A stretch of 49,061 nt of DNA, taken from Janthinobacterium psychrotolerans (lineage in GTDB: Bacteria; Pseudomonadota; Gammaproteobacteria; Burkholderiales; Burkholderiaceae_D). The stretch lies in NCBI RefSeq assembly GCF_001677885.1, contig NZ_LOCQ01000034.1:1-49061 (forward strand), given 5' to 3'. Positions 1-8,153 of this stretch are shown piece by piece (positions within the stretch are counted from its first letter, which is position 1; every line of letters starts with the position of its first letter). The position numbers and the translations under genes were made by a program. Under the pieces are notes generated by a model. It was given only the letters and a program-made list of their open reading frames with translations. It made no database searches and was not told where the DNA came from.

Positions 1-382
1 GCATCGAGCGCTTGAGCTGCCTGGCGAAGCGGCGGTAGTTTTCGCAGAACTGCGTGTAGCCGTAGGTCTGGCGATCGGCATAGTCGGCGCGGTGCTCCTC
101 CCACAGCAGCATCAACGTCATGCCCTTGCGGCGCAGTTCCTGGTGCAGGTAGCCGTAGTCGGGCTGCACGTGCTCTCGCGGGCGTTCCGGCGCAACGAGC
201 AGGCGCCTCTCCAGCGCCGCCTCATCAATCCCCTGGACCGTCGCCCAATCCAGGCCCGCCGCTGCGGCCAGGCCAAGGTACTTGGTCACGGCAGCCTTCG
301 ACATGCCCAGTGCAGCGGCGATCTGCCGGTGAGACAACTGGGCGTCGAGCTTCAGACGCAGGACATCTTTTATCTTACGCAT
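1..382 (-). CDS. istA: IS21-family transposase IstA, N-terminal fragment cut by the window edge
   Basis: The minus strand is open from an ATG at 382 to the left edge (about 127 residues). It begins MRKIKDVLRLKLDAQLSHRQ and continues with a helix-turn-helix (QIAAALGMSKAAVTKYL), as in IstA transposases of the IS21 family, followed by the typical tract with DYGYLHQELRRKGMTLMLLWEE. IstA carries the DDE catalytic domain and works with the ATPase IstB; both of those parts would lie outside the window. The segment to the right carries the short repeats expected at an IS21-type end. Identity to the family is by pattern recognition; whether the element is intact cannot be judged from here. Confidence 0.85.
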   Translation of the reverse strand, partial: MRKIKDVLRLKLDAQLSHRQIAAALGMSKAAVTKYLGLAAAAGLDWATVQGIDEAALERRLLVAPERPREHVQPDYGYLHQELRRKGMTLMLLWEEHRADYADRQTYGYTQFCENYRRFARQLKRSM

Positions 383-481
383 ATTGATCCTCGGTGCGGG
401 CACGCTATCTCCAGAAAAAAGCTGGAAGCGTACCCTCTCGGTTGCTATATGCGTAACATCATCTCGGCGTGCTACGACACC

Positions 482-654
482 GTTCCGGTATCGTGACCGG
501 CCATTCCGGTATCGTGCCCACTGATTCCGGTATCGTGACCAGTGATTCCGGTCACCCCATCAAACTGGGCACGATGGACCGGAATGGGTGGGCGCGATGG
601 ACCGGAATCGCTGGGCACGATGGACCGGAATCAGTGGGCACGATGGACCGAAAT
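482..654. repeat. Two opposed arrays of short repeats at an IS21-type end
   Basis: Three copies of ATTCCGGTATCGTG[AC]CC start at about 482, 503 and 524 (21-base period), with a partial fourth at 545-553. After a short spacer, four copies of GGGCACGATGGACCGGAAT in inverted orientation start at 567, 590, 613 and 636 (exact 23-base period; the last has one change). IS21-family elements carry several internal transposase-binding repeats at each end, so this block is read as the end upstream of istA. The two arrays are similar but not identical, so the block may join two different ends, for example an IS end next to a remnant of another element. The exact IS tip was not resolved. Confidence 0.7.
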
Positions 655-783
655 ACCCACCAGGATGGCGATTGAAATAAAGTGCAGTTCCTTGAAAAAG
701 CGCCGCTGCTGTTCCGCCTCGCCGAAAGAGAACAAATAGTAAAACGCGGTCGACATGTCGCGCGAGCTGGGCATGGCAGACAT
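631..783 (-). pseudogene. Possible 5' remnant of a membrane protein gene interrupted by the IS end
   Basis: A 50-codon minus-strand frame starts MSAMPSSRDMSTAFYYLFSF and continues through a charged helix (GEAEQQRRFFKELHF) into a hydrophobic stretch (ISIAILVGISV). It stops inside the right-hand IS repeat array. The pattern (short cytoplasmic part, then the start of a membrane helix, then loss of the frame in IS sequence) fits a gene broken by insertion. No family was recognised and there is no strong ribosome binding site, so chance is a real alternative. Confidence 0.2.
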
Positions 784-1056
784 CCACACAGATTACAGGC
801 CTTGCGGCAAGGTGCTGCCCGTGTACCCCGGCAGCATGGCATGCGCATCAGGAAGTTGCGTTCTGAAATGAGTGTACTGGCTTATAAAGGAAAATGGGGT
901 GCGAAAGGAAGGAAACAGGGCGCGTTGTGCGAAGCGCGCCACAACGGGACCGGCCGCCCCATGCCGCCGAGGTTTTCCGTGCGGGGTGGCAGGGCCTGGC
1001 CATCGCGGCAGCCGTATGGGCCGCGCGATGGCGTCGCCGGCCGCCGGCTTGAGCGC
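784..1056. other. Intergenic stretch without recognisable gene
   Basis: Between the IS-end remnant and the exported-protein gene there is no convincing reading frame on either strand. The long plus-strand frame through this area continues antisense through the next gene and is a high-GC shadow. No tRNA, promoter or terminator was recognised here. Confidence 0.4.
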
Positions 1057-2067
1057 TTATTTGGCGCGCCAGCTGGCGATATTGATAAACACGCCGTCTT
1101 CCTTGCCCTGTTCGCGCAGGGTCACCTTGTAGCGCCCGCCGGCATAGTTGCCGCTGAAGATCACCTTGTTGCCTTGTTCCTCGACCTGCGCGCCCTTGGC
1201 CAGTTCGGTATAGGTCGCCACCAGGGACGCCAAGGTGGCGTAGCTGCGCAGCGTCATGTCGGCGTCCGGCACGGGCGCGCCGCCAGCCGCGGCCGTTTCC
1301 GAGGCCGTGCGCACCGGCATGCCCGCCAGGCCCGCCGGCGCGATGATCTTGCCGCCGCTGGAACTGCCGTTAAATTCGCTTTCCGGCAACAGGAATGGCT
1401 TCAGGATGGCAGGAAAACGCGGCGGCACATCCCGCACTTGCCAGCCCGGCTTGCCTGGTTCGCCCACGAAGTATTCCACCGTTGCAATCTTTTGCCGCTC
1501 TTCGGGTTCTGCCAGGTCCAGCGGCGACGGCAGCTGCCGCGCCCACACCAGCAGCGGCGCGGCCACGCCCTGCTGCACGCCGGCAGGCAGGAACACCGTC
1601 AGCACCGCTTGGGTATCGGGCAGGCACACCGGCGCCGCATCGCCCACGGCCGGCTGGCAATGCCCGTTGACCAGGCCCACCGCCTGGATCTTGCGCTGCG
1701 CATCGAACAGCACGGCGGCGCGCTGCGCACCGCGCTGGTCCGGATTGATGGAAGCGAGCACCATGCGCCCGTCCGGCAACATGGTGCGCGTGATATCGAA
1801 CTGCGAGCGCAGGCTGTCGAACACCTGGCGCGCGATCAGCGTGCCGCCCGCCGTGTAATTGCCGCGCGCATAGCCCACCATCCTGATCATCTCGGCGCGC
1901 AACACCGGATGCTCGCTCAGGCGCCCCGGCGGCGACTCCAGCGTCTTGGTCGCGGCCACGAAAGCGGCATCATCCAACGGCGCATCTTGCGCCACCGCCA
2001 ACATGGGTGCGGACAGGGCCGCGCACAGCGACAGCATGAGGACAGTGGTTTTTGCGTGAAAGTTCAA
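1057..2067 (-). CDS. Exported protein of unknown function (TTG start)
   Basis: The start is chosen at a TTG codon (2065-2067), because AGGAG lies about five bases upstream and the resulting N-terminus MNFHAKTTVLMLSLCAALSA-PMLAVAQ is a good Sec signal peptide with cleavage near AVAQ. An upstream in-frame ATG at 2133 would put 22 non-signal residues in front. The mature part (about 310 residues) has no motif I recognise; it contains a CxxAV...CLP cysteine pair that could form a disulfide in the periplasm, and a glycine-rich stretch near residue 240. It stands alone on the minus strand between the IS end and the antitoxin-like gene, with the GC-rich codon use of the core chromosome, so it probably belongs to the host backbone. 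Confidence 0.8.
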   Translation of the reverse strand: MNFHAKTTVLMLSLCAALSAPMLAVAQDAPLDDAAFVAATKTLESPPGRLSEHPVLRAEMIRMVGYARGNYTAGGTLIARQVFDSLRSQFDITRTMLPDGRMVLASINPDQRGAQRAAVLFDAQRKIQAVGLVNGHCQPAVGDAAPVCLPDTQAVLTVFLPAGVQQGVAAPLLVWARQLPSPLDLAEPEERQKIATVEYFVGEPGKPGWQVRDVPPRFPAILKPFLLPESEFNGSSSGGKIIAPAGLAGMPVRTASETAAAGGAPVPDADMTLRSYATLASLVATYTELAKGAQVEEQGNKVIFSGNYAGGRYKVTLREQGKEDGVFINIASWRAK

Positions 2068-2209
2068 TGATGCTCCTGTTCGTGAGGCCATGCCGGACCC
2101 TATGCCGGCATGCGCGGGGGAGCATCTTATCATTTCAGGAACAATTTTCTTTTGCCAAGCTTGGCTATTGAATCACCGGGAAGCTATGCCGGCCCGGACC
2201 GTCACGGCT

Positions 2210-2680
2210 TCATGGCGGCGGCGAAACGTCCAGGTATTCATCCATGGTGATCTCGCCATTTGCCCAGCGCAGGCCGCGCTGTGCAGCTTCTTCGCTGATC
2301 TTGCCACCTGACAGCTCAACATTGGCCCTCGCGAAATCCAACGCCTCATGGCGCTTGCGTTGCTCTTCGCTCATGCCTGCCCGTTCGAGGTTGCGCTGCT
2401 GCTTCTTTTCCTCGTAAGCGGGGAGGCTGGCATCATATTGTTCACGCATGCGCTGGAAGGCGGCGGCGTCGCTTTGCTTGGCCAGGTGCAGGTCTTCGCG
2501 CTCCTGCGCGGTGGTGACGTACTCGCGAGCATGATCGAAGAGGTCGGCCAGGGAGGCCGAGCCTTCGACATAACGCTGCAGCAGTGTTTCCTTTTCGGGG
2601 TCGATAACACCGCCTTCTTGGGCAAGGTGGGCTCGCATTTGAGAGGCATGAAGAGCGCGTTCTTCTTTGGTATTGGTCAT
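2210..2680 (-). CDS. VbhA-like antitoxin domain protein with two motif copies, no Fic partner seen
   Basis: This 156-residue, highly charged, helical protein has two segments of similar design: residues 12-50 (core GGVIDPEKETLLQRYVEGSA) and residues 115-152 (core GGKISEEAAQRGLRWANGEI). Both fit the pattern of VbhA-type antitoxins of Fic toxins, a short helix bundle ending in a Y/W-x-x-G-E-I/S-L/M-x-E/D-L/Y tail. In that family the antitoxin helix carries an inhibitory S/T-x-x-x-E/D-G motif that blocks the Fic ATP site; here AHLAQEGG and ANVELSGG sit at the corresponding positions. No Fic (HPFxxGNG) gene lies in the window. A ribosome binding site (GAAGAG) precedes the ATG. It may be a leftover antitoxin, or neutralise a toxin encoded elsewhere. 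The domain call is by eye. Confidence 0.65.
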   Translation of the reverse strand: MTNTKEERALHASQMRAHLAQEGGVIDPEKETLLQRYVEGSASLADLFDHAREYVTTAQEREDLHLAKQSDAAAFQRMREQYDASLPAYEEKKQQRNLERAGMSEEQRKRHEALDFARANVELSGGKISEEAAQRGLRWANGEITMDEYLDVSPPP

Positions 2681-2935
2681 TATTTCTCTTCAAATGTAAG
2701 CGTCGACGTTTCGATCATTGGCTACATATTTCATCATTGCAATCAGTGCGCGAGATGCTGTGGAACGCCACTTTTTCTGTAAACGTCACCAACCTCAACA
2801 TCGCTGCTGGTCCAGTTTGAAGCTGATCATCAGCAAGCATATGCAGCAGTTTTATAATTCCGCGCTGGTATTGCCGCGCATCTGACTCTCTAATTTACCC
2901 TGATCAATCTGTGGAATTGACGTCGCTCATTGAGA

Positions 2936-4582
2936 TCAAACTTCGGCGGCTTGTTGAGTGCTTTGCATCCACATATCTTGTTGCGCAGGAGTTGAGATGC
3001 CGGCATCTGCGCCGCATAACAATGCGTACACAATGTCACCAATTTTTTTTGCGAGAAGAGGTGGAACAGCATTTCCTACCTGGTGGAACTGTTCGGTTCT
3101 ATTCCCTTGGAAAAAATAGTTGTCCGGGAAGGTTTGCAGTCTTGCTGCTTCCCGGACGGTCAGACTTCTGCACTGCTTTGGATCGTAATGGATGAAATAG
3201 TGACCATCCTTGGATATGTGACTGGTAATCGTCGTCGCTGGCCGCCCGCGCAACTGGACACGGAAGCGATCAGAGAACTTGCCCGTTTCCCAATTATCAT
3301 GATTGGGTCTCAATCCCTGCAGTGAGAATTCGCCATGTCCTTTCGGCGACCAGCCAAACGCCTCGGCGAACGCCGCCGCGTACGCATAGCGCCGCAGATC
3401 TGTGCGCATATGTCCTCGTGCGTCATGGTTCAGCCAGACCGTAAGCTTTGGATCGTGATACCAGCCATCGAGTAATCTTGGGCTCTCCACATCCTGCGTC
3501 AGGATACCAAGCTGCTTGTTGCCTGTGCCGAGGCCTCGTTTGATCGAAAAAGATGCCTCCTTGAGCACTTCCTGCAATCCAGCATCGCCATGGCCGTCCC
3601 TCACCTCACGTGCCATCTCGCTGAAATGGTTTGCAACCACGTCGCCCCAGCCTTCATCCGAATCAGGCTCTTTGCTGAGCCGGCTGCGCAGTTTGGGAAG
3701 AGAACCAATAACCTGCTCGACTGTAACCTGCCGCAATTTTTCGATCTGCCCGGGAGTACCCAAACCGATGCCTTCGCGCACGCCGATGAGAATCACACGA
3801 TGCCGTGCCTGTGGTATTCCATGCTGTTCTGCCTTGATGACGAAATCGTGCACATCGATGTTGCGTGGGGAGTCCTTCGCGGAATAGTTGGTTGCGCACG
3901 TAAGCGAATGGATGCGATACCCAGTTCCGGAAGCCGGCATTTTCATTGCCTTGTCAGGATCCGAAAGATCTTCAAGGATTGTCTCGAAGATCTTTTTCCC
4001 ACCAACAGTTGCTGTGAGGATACCCTTTACGTTTTCCATTACGAACACTGCGGGACGGTATTTCTGAATAATTCGCAGGTATTCCTTATAGAGGAAATGA
4101 CGATGATCCTCTTCAGGACGGTATTCTACGTTGCTTCGGTTGCGAGCCCGTCCCACGACTGAGTACGCCTGACATGGGGGGCCGCCGATCAGCACCCATG
4201 GCGTATCCGAACCAAGTTTGTGAGCGGAAATTCTCCGATCAAGCTCATCGTTATCACGAGGCTTCCCCAGTTCCAGTTGTAGCGCTTCTTCACCTGCCTC
4301 CACCCATGCATCATGGTTGGTTTCGTCGTACGGGCATTCTGACTCGCCGTTGCAAAAACGATAATAGGAATCAGTGGAATCTCCACCTCGACGTTTGAGT
4401 AGACGGTAGAAAGCCCTCAGACGAAGTGTACTGTGCGCAGAGGAACTCATTTCTGCCGATACAATTATTCTGAAAGGGTCACTTTCTAACGACGAAAATC
4501 CTTCACCAAGGCCTCCCGGGCCAGCAAAGAGGTCAACGATAGGAATATTTCCCGTAAAACTTGATTTCTGTTTGATGAGCAA
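2936..4582 (-). CDS. dcm: DNA (cytosine-5-)-methyltransferase, Dcm-like
   Basis: A 548-residue C5 methylase with the family motifs in order: motif I DLFAGPGGLGEGF (residues 17-29, AdoMet binding), motif IV GGPPCQAYS with catalytic Cys137, motif VI ENVKGIL (183-189), motif VIII QARHRVILIGVR (258-269), the RPATTITSH motif IX region and QVGNAVPPLLAKKI as motif X near the end. The length exceeds that of small Dcm enzymes, giving room for a large target-recognition region between VIII and IX. The start is a TTG with AAGG just upstream. It is divergent from vsr across 48 bases, so the two probably share a promoter region. It modifies cytosine in a sequence that cannot be read from the protein; it is probably the self-marking partner of the neighbouring restriction-type operon, or a Dcm/Vsr pair of its own. 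Confidence 0.95.
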   Translation of the reverse strand: MLIKQKSSFTGNIPIVDLFAGPGGLGEGFSSLESDPFRIIVSAEMSSSAHSTLRLRAFYRLLKRRGGDSTDSYYRFCNGESECPYDETNHDAWVEAGEEALQLELGKPRDNDELDRRISAHKLGSDTPWVLIGGPPCQAYSVVGRARNRSNVEYRPEEDHRHFLYKEYLRIIQKYRPAVFVMENVKGILTATVGGKKIFETILEDLSDPDKAMKMPASGTGYRIHSLTCATNYSAKDSPRNIDVHDFVIKAEQHGIPQARHRVILIGVREGIGLGTPGQIEKLRQVTVEQVIGSLPKLRSRLSKEPDSDEGWGDVVANHFSEMAREVRDGHGDAGLQEVLKEASFSIKRGLGTGNKQLGILTQDVESPRLLDGWYHDPKLTVWLNHDARGHMRTDLRRYAYAAAFAEAFGWSPKGHGEFSLQGLRPNHDNWETGKFSDRFRVQLRGRPATTITSHISKDGHYFIHYDPKQCRSLTVREAARLQTFPDNYFFQGNRTEQFHQVGNAVPPLLAKKIGDIVYALLCGADAGISTPAQQDMWMQSTQQAAEV

Positions 4583-4630
4583 CTTTGCCTTAGATAAAAA
4601 CTCGTGTAGGTCCGTAGGATACCAGGAAAA

Positions 4631-5041
4631 ATGGACATAGTCGATTCAGCCACCCGGTCGAGAATGATGTCAGGGATTCAGTCGAAAAATACAAAACCCG
4701 AGATGCTCGTACGCAGATACCTTCATGCGCAGGGCTTTCGTTATCGGCTGCACACGCGTGAGCTACCCGGGTCGCCCGATCTTGTATTGCCAAAATACCG
4801 CGTAGTGATTTTCGTACACGGCTGTTTCTGGCATCGACACGCGAGCTGTCGTTTTGCGACTCAGCCTGCCTCCAATATCGAGCGATGGGAAACGAAGTTC
4901 CAGAGCAACGTGGAACGGGATACCAAGAATGTAGCTGCGTTGCAGGCAACAGGATGGCGCGTGTTAGTGGTTTGGGAGTGTGAACTCAAGGGGGAACCCT
5001 TGGACAGACTTCAGCGGCTCGCTCGCGAGATCACGCAATAA
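4631..5041 (+). CDS. vsr: Very short patch repair endonuclease Vsr
   Basis: A 136-residue protein, the usual Vsr length. Diagnostic features are the N-terminal RSRMMSGIQSKNTKPE, the catalytic ELPGSPDLVLP with Asp50 (the counterpart of E. coli Asp51) and the zinc-site stretch FVHGCFWHRH (61-70). Vsr nicks next to T:G mismatches made when 5-methylcytosine deaminates and so offsets the mutagenic cost of the methylase; this explains its place beside dcm. Here it is divergent from the methylase rather than downstream on the same strand. Confidence 0.95.
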   Translation: MDIVDSATRSRMMSGIQSKNTKPEMLVRRYLHAQGFRYRLHTRELPGSPDLVLPKYRVVIFVHGCFWHRHASCRFATQPASNIERWETKFQSNVERDTKNVAALQATGWRVLVVWECELKGEPLDRLQRLAREITQ

Positions 5042-5364
5042 ACCATCGATCAGCTCTAATTCATCAAATTGCTTTCAGACTGGTCTGTTTGATGGAACAT
5101 TTAAGTAATGGCATTCGATGTGAGCGTGCCGGAAACAGCCACCATGGACAAAAATAGCGATCTTCCTGCCAATAGAATAATGTCAGGAGCGGCCCGATAG
5201 ATCACGGCGGTGAAATCGGAAAGGTAAGCCCGCCGCAAATAGTAAGCGTCTTACCAAAACTTCCGGTTTGGAGTTGTTTCTTTTAATGCCAGACATCATC
5301 CAGCTTCAAACATGTGGTTTAACGATGTCTGTTACTAAGCTCCTTATTCCCGCCGAATTGATTT
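5042..5364. other. 323-base intergenic gap between vsr and the AIPR gene
   Basis: The 3' ends of vsr and the defence operon converge here. No gene was recognised. A perfect 8-base inverted repeat, CAGACATC (5290-5297) and GATGTCTG (5324-5331), lies just past the AIPR stop and could be a weak hairpin, but no T-run follows on the minus strand, so it is not called a terminator. The segment is AT-rich like the surrounding island. Confidence 0.4.
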
Positions 5365-7140
5365 CTACACTACCTTGAGTTCTGGTATGTCAGCAGCTGG
5401 TGCCGAATAACTGGCACTCATGACCTCGTCTTTGCACTCGGGCTTCTTGGCCCATTCCGATACCATACGCCCACCGGCAGAATTATGTAGCACTTCATTC
5501 ACCTCCTTGGCCCACACAGCTAGTTGAGCGAGAAACTCAGGCGATACGGCTTGCTTGGTCCAGATACGTTCCAAGTCGATGCGGCTTCCAAGTTTCTCGG
5601 ACATGAGCGCTACGGTGTAAGCCGTGACATTGGCTTGGAACGCCGGGAACATAGGCCGCAGGTGCTTTTGGGCATCGCGGTAGATCTTTGCCTTGGCGAT
5701 CATCGCTTTGAAGTCCTGAACATTTGGCAGTGGCATTTCTTGGCCTTCAGCAGGCGTTAGACTCGCCATAAAGCGATCGAAATTCTTTTGTGATCCCAGG
5801 CTTACGATATCTGGCTGACGGTCCCACGCGGTCAAATATTTCGCCAAATCGGTTTTCGTAATACGACGAGCAGTAGGGATTGCATCTTTAAGTGCTTTGA
5901 GTTTTGCTGGAGTGGCGCCCTCGCGGGTGAGCAGGGTGTTGTAGCTACCCGACGCTCGCTCATAGAACCACTGGCCAACGCCATCTGGGCAATAGATTGA
6001 ACGAGACAGTTTTTCAATCTCGACATGGAACGGCTTGTTCGCGGATAAGTCCGATTGTTTCACCGCATTTTGGCTGTTGGCAAATCGAGAGATGTCCGAG
6101 ACGAGAGCCTCCTCCTTCGAGGCATCCGTCGTCTTCATGACAATAATCTTGGCTGGAACCCGCACATGGCTCAAGTCCGTCGAAGGATATTTCTTTTTGG
6201 TGAAGTAGAGGGAGGCCGTAGTCTGGCCGCCGTTGACGATTTGCAGGCCTTTGAGCCATGCGATGCCGGAGGAACCGTCATTCGCTTTGCCAAGTATCAT
6301 CTCGTCGGCTACAACAACAATACCGTTGTTATAGGCCATAAATCGCTCAGGTGCTGATCGCAGTGTGCTTTGTATCCCCGCGTTCACCCCTTTGCCTTTT
6401 ACACTCAGGAAGGAACGCACGTTTGCTTCGAGCAGCCGTGCACCAAACCGTTCATAGAGAAGACGCAAGGCTTCACCAGGCACGGCAGTGAGAGCATAAT
6501 CGTAGTCATCATTTTCACCGGGCACAAACACACAGGGTAGAGGTGCACCCGATACCTCGTTAAAGTCTACGACCAGTTCATCCCGTGGCTTCCCTTCGGA
6601 CCAGTGGCGATGCAGTCTTTCGATGTCCATGACTTCGAGGCGAACGGACTTGCCGCCGACTTCTCGAGTCTTGAAGCTCTTGGATTTCGCTACCTTGTCT
6701 GTGATCACATAGACTCGGATCTGCTCCAAGTCGTTATAGATCGCTTGTAGAGTCTCTGCGAGAGAACGAACGTCGGTCGATGGATCTAGCTTAGGGGCCA
6801 TCTTTCCTTCGGCACAAAGCGTCAGAAAGCGTAGGCATTGTTCGACTGCGGTTTTGGTTTCGGAGTCCGGGATCGGTGTGGGATCATCAACGCCGGCATA
6901 GAGGCTGACGAATAAATCTAATTGATCCAAGTCCTCCGAAATCGCGTAGCCGCTAAGACGCAAATTTGCTGAGCCAAACTTACCTTCAAAGTGGCATTCA
7001 ACCGGTTCGAATGTCATGCCGATTTCCGCCATGTGATCCATCACAATACCTGAAAAAACCAGCTCCTCATAAAGTGCACCTTCTCGCATTTGCGAGCGGA
7101 CACTAGCCTGCGTTTCACGCAGAAAATCAGTTAAATTCAT
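5365..7140 (-). CDS. AIPR-family (abortive phage infection) protein
   Basis: A 591-residue protein. The hallmark AIPR core is visible: FMAYNNGIVVVADE (267-280) followed by LKGLQIVNGGQTTASLYF (296-313) and the VRVPAKIIVMK strand (326-336). The N-terminus (about 45-85, with GYAISEDLDQLDLFVSLY) resembles the fold seen in AIPR proteins with a PD-(D/E)XK-like nuclease part. AIPR proteins are known from phage abortive-infection and restriction-linked loci; a nuclease role is inferred. It is the last gene of the five-gene operon and its ATG overlaps the stop of the gene before it by four bases (ATGA), so its translation is coupled. Confidence 0.9.
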   Translation of the reverse strand: MNLTDFLRETQASVRSQMREGALYEELVFSGIVMDHMAEIGMTFEPVECHFEGKFGSANLRLSGYAISEDLDQLDLFVSLYAGVDDPTPIPDSETKTAVEQCLRFLTLCAEGKMAPKLDPSTDVRSLAETLQAIYNDLEQIRVYVITDKVAKSKSFKTREVGGKSVRLEVMDIERLHRHWSEGKPRDELVVDFNEVSGAPLPCVFVPGENDDYDYALTAVPGEALRLLYERFGARLLEANVRSFLSVKGKGVNAGIQSTLRSAPERFMAYNNGIVVVADEMILGKANDGSSGIAWLKGLQIVNGGQTTASLYFTKKKYPSTDLSHVRVPAKIIVMKTTDASKEEALVSDISRFANSQNAVKQSDLSANKPFHVEIEKLSRSIYCPDGVGQWFYERASGSYNTLLTREGATPAKLKALKDAIPTARRITKTDLAKYLTAWDRQPDIVSLGSQKNFDRFMASLTPAEGQEMPLPNVQDFKAMIAKAKIYRDAQKHLRPMFPAFQANVTAYTVALMSEKLGSRIDLERIWTKQAVSPEFLAQLAVWAKEVNEVLHNSAGGRMVSEWAKKPECKDEVMSASYSAPAADIPELKVV

Positions 7141-8153
7141 ATTTTCATTGCCCCTAATTTTTTCAGTACTTCATCGATCTCAACGACCATACCGGCGGCC
7201 TTGTCCAGATCGATCTCATAGCTCGCCTTCGTAATTCCCAAGGGAACACTTCCGAGAGTGAGGCGTGGGAAATTTTTGTCTACCTCGGTGATGCGAGTAC
7301 CAGCTTCTGTGAAACGCCTGACATAGCGGTCAGCATGTTGCTCGATAAACCCTGCGGCGAGCAGTCGTTCCGCGAGAAGGCGTTCAGCTTCTGTATCCCC
7401 TTTGACGATGCACTGCATCTCATCGACTATCTCTGGTAAAGTCTTTCCCGTGGTGGTTTGTTTGAGACGAACACTAACCACAAACAACGGTTGCCGAACG
7501 GAGTCTTCAAGCTGTTCTAAAGAGCCTATCTTCGCCAAGAATCCAATGGCCGACAGCGTAGACTTCACTTCCAATGCTCCTGTTCCCAGCTCAAAATCTT
7601 GGAGTGCGTCCAGTGGACCAAGCCACGATTCGACGGCAAGTGATGCTGGCACGCCCGCGTCGATGATTAACCGAAGCACGGAGAGCTCACCTACCAATCC
7701 AATTTCTGCTTCAGCACTGAGGGCCTGAAACCCTTTCCTCATAAACTCTTGCCAAGCTCCAACGCGGCTCAGAAACCCACGCAATAGTTTTTGCTCATTC
7801 GCTCCAGCAGCCACGGCGTCATCGAGTGCTCCAACTACATCGGACGCCATACTGGCAAAGAGATCTTCACTACCGGTGGACTTTCTTGTCAACGCAAGCC
7901 ATAGCTTAGTATCGTCTTGTGGATTCACGCGTTCAATCGCGAAGCCTTGGCCTTCCGGCAGCTTGTCGGATGCGGACAGGCGTATGGACGGAAACCCGAC
8001 CAACACAGCTTCTGCGTTATCTGGCGAGCGACGGCCCGCCTGGAGCTCAAGCGGCAGTGTCGAAGCAATAGGAATGGCTTGCCAGCCTGCCTTCTCACCG
8101 AGACCAGATAGTGATGACCACGCCATCAAAAACTCGTCACTCTGCCGGGCCAT
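7137..8153 (-). CDS. PD-(D/E)XK motif protein, DUF4420 type
   Basis: The start at 8153 (MARQSDEF) is preferred over an in-frame upstream ATG because it overlaps the stop of the Z1 gene by 17 bases, as in a coupled operon. The 338-residue product has the layout of DUF4420 proteins: an acidic helix GLVGELSVLRLII (152-164), then the nuclease signature with Asp186 (LQDFELG) and Glu195-x-Lys197 (ALEVKST). These residues fit a restriction-endonuclease-like catalytic centre. In known neighbourhoods this family sits between the Z1 helicase and AIPR genes, as here, and is the likely DNA-cutting subunit. No measured activity can be claimed. Confidence 0.85.
   Translation of the reverse strand: MARQSDEFLMAWSSLSGLGEKAGWQAIPIASTLPLELQAGRRSPDNAEAVLVGFPSIRLSASDKLPEGQGFAIERVNPQDDTKLWLALTRKSTGSEDLFASMASDVVGALDDAVAAGANEQKLLRGFLSRVGAWQEFMRKGFQALSAEAEIGLVGELSVLRLIIDAGVPASLAVESWLGPLDALQDFELGTGALEVKSTLSAIGFLAKIGSLEQLEDSVRQPLFVVSVRLKQTTTGKTLPEIVDEMQCIVKGDTEAERLLAERLLAAGFIEQHADRYVRRFTEAGTRITEVDKNFPRLTLGSVPLGITKASYEIDLDKAAGMVVEIDEVLKKLGAMKI

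Noticed and set aside
482..654. CRISPR array
   Set aside because: The regular 21-23-base period is caused by contiguous, mutually inverted repeats with only 2-4 bases between units, next to istA; no spacers of 30-40 bases.
682..2070. A 462-codon plus-strand frame through the IS flank and the exported-protein gene
   Set aside because: Arg/His/Gln-rich shadow; the minus-strand gene has a signal peptide and ribosome binding site.
2210..2680. Complete Fic toxin-antitoxin pair
   Set aside because: Only the antitoxin-like protein is present; no HPFxxGNG protein in any neighbouring frame.
5290..5331. Terminator after AIPR
   Set aside because: Inverted repeat present but loop of about 26 bases and no T-run on the minus strand.
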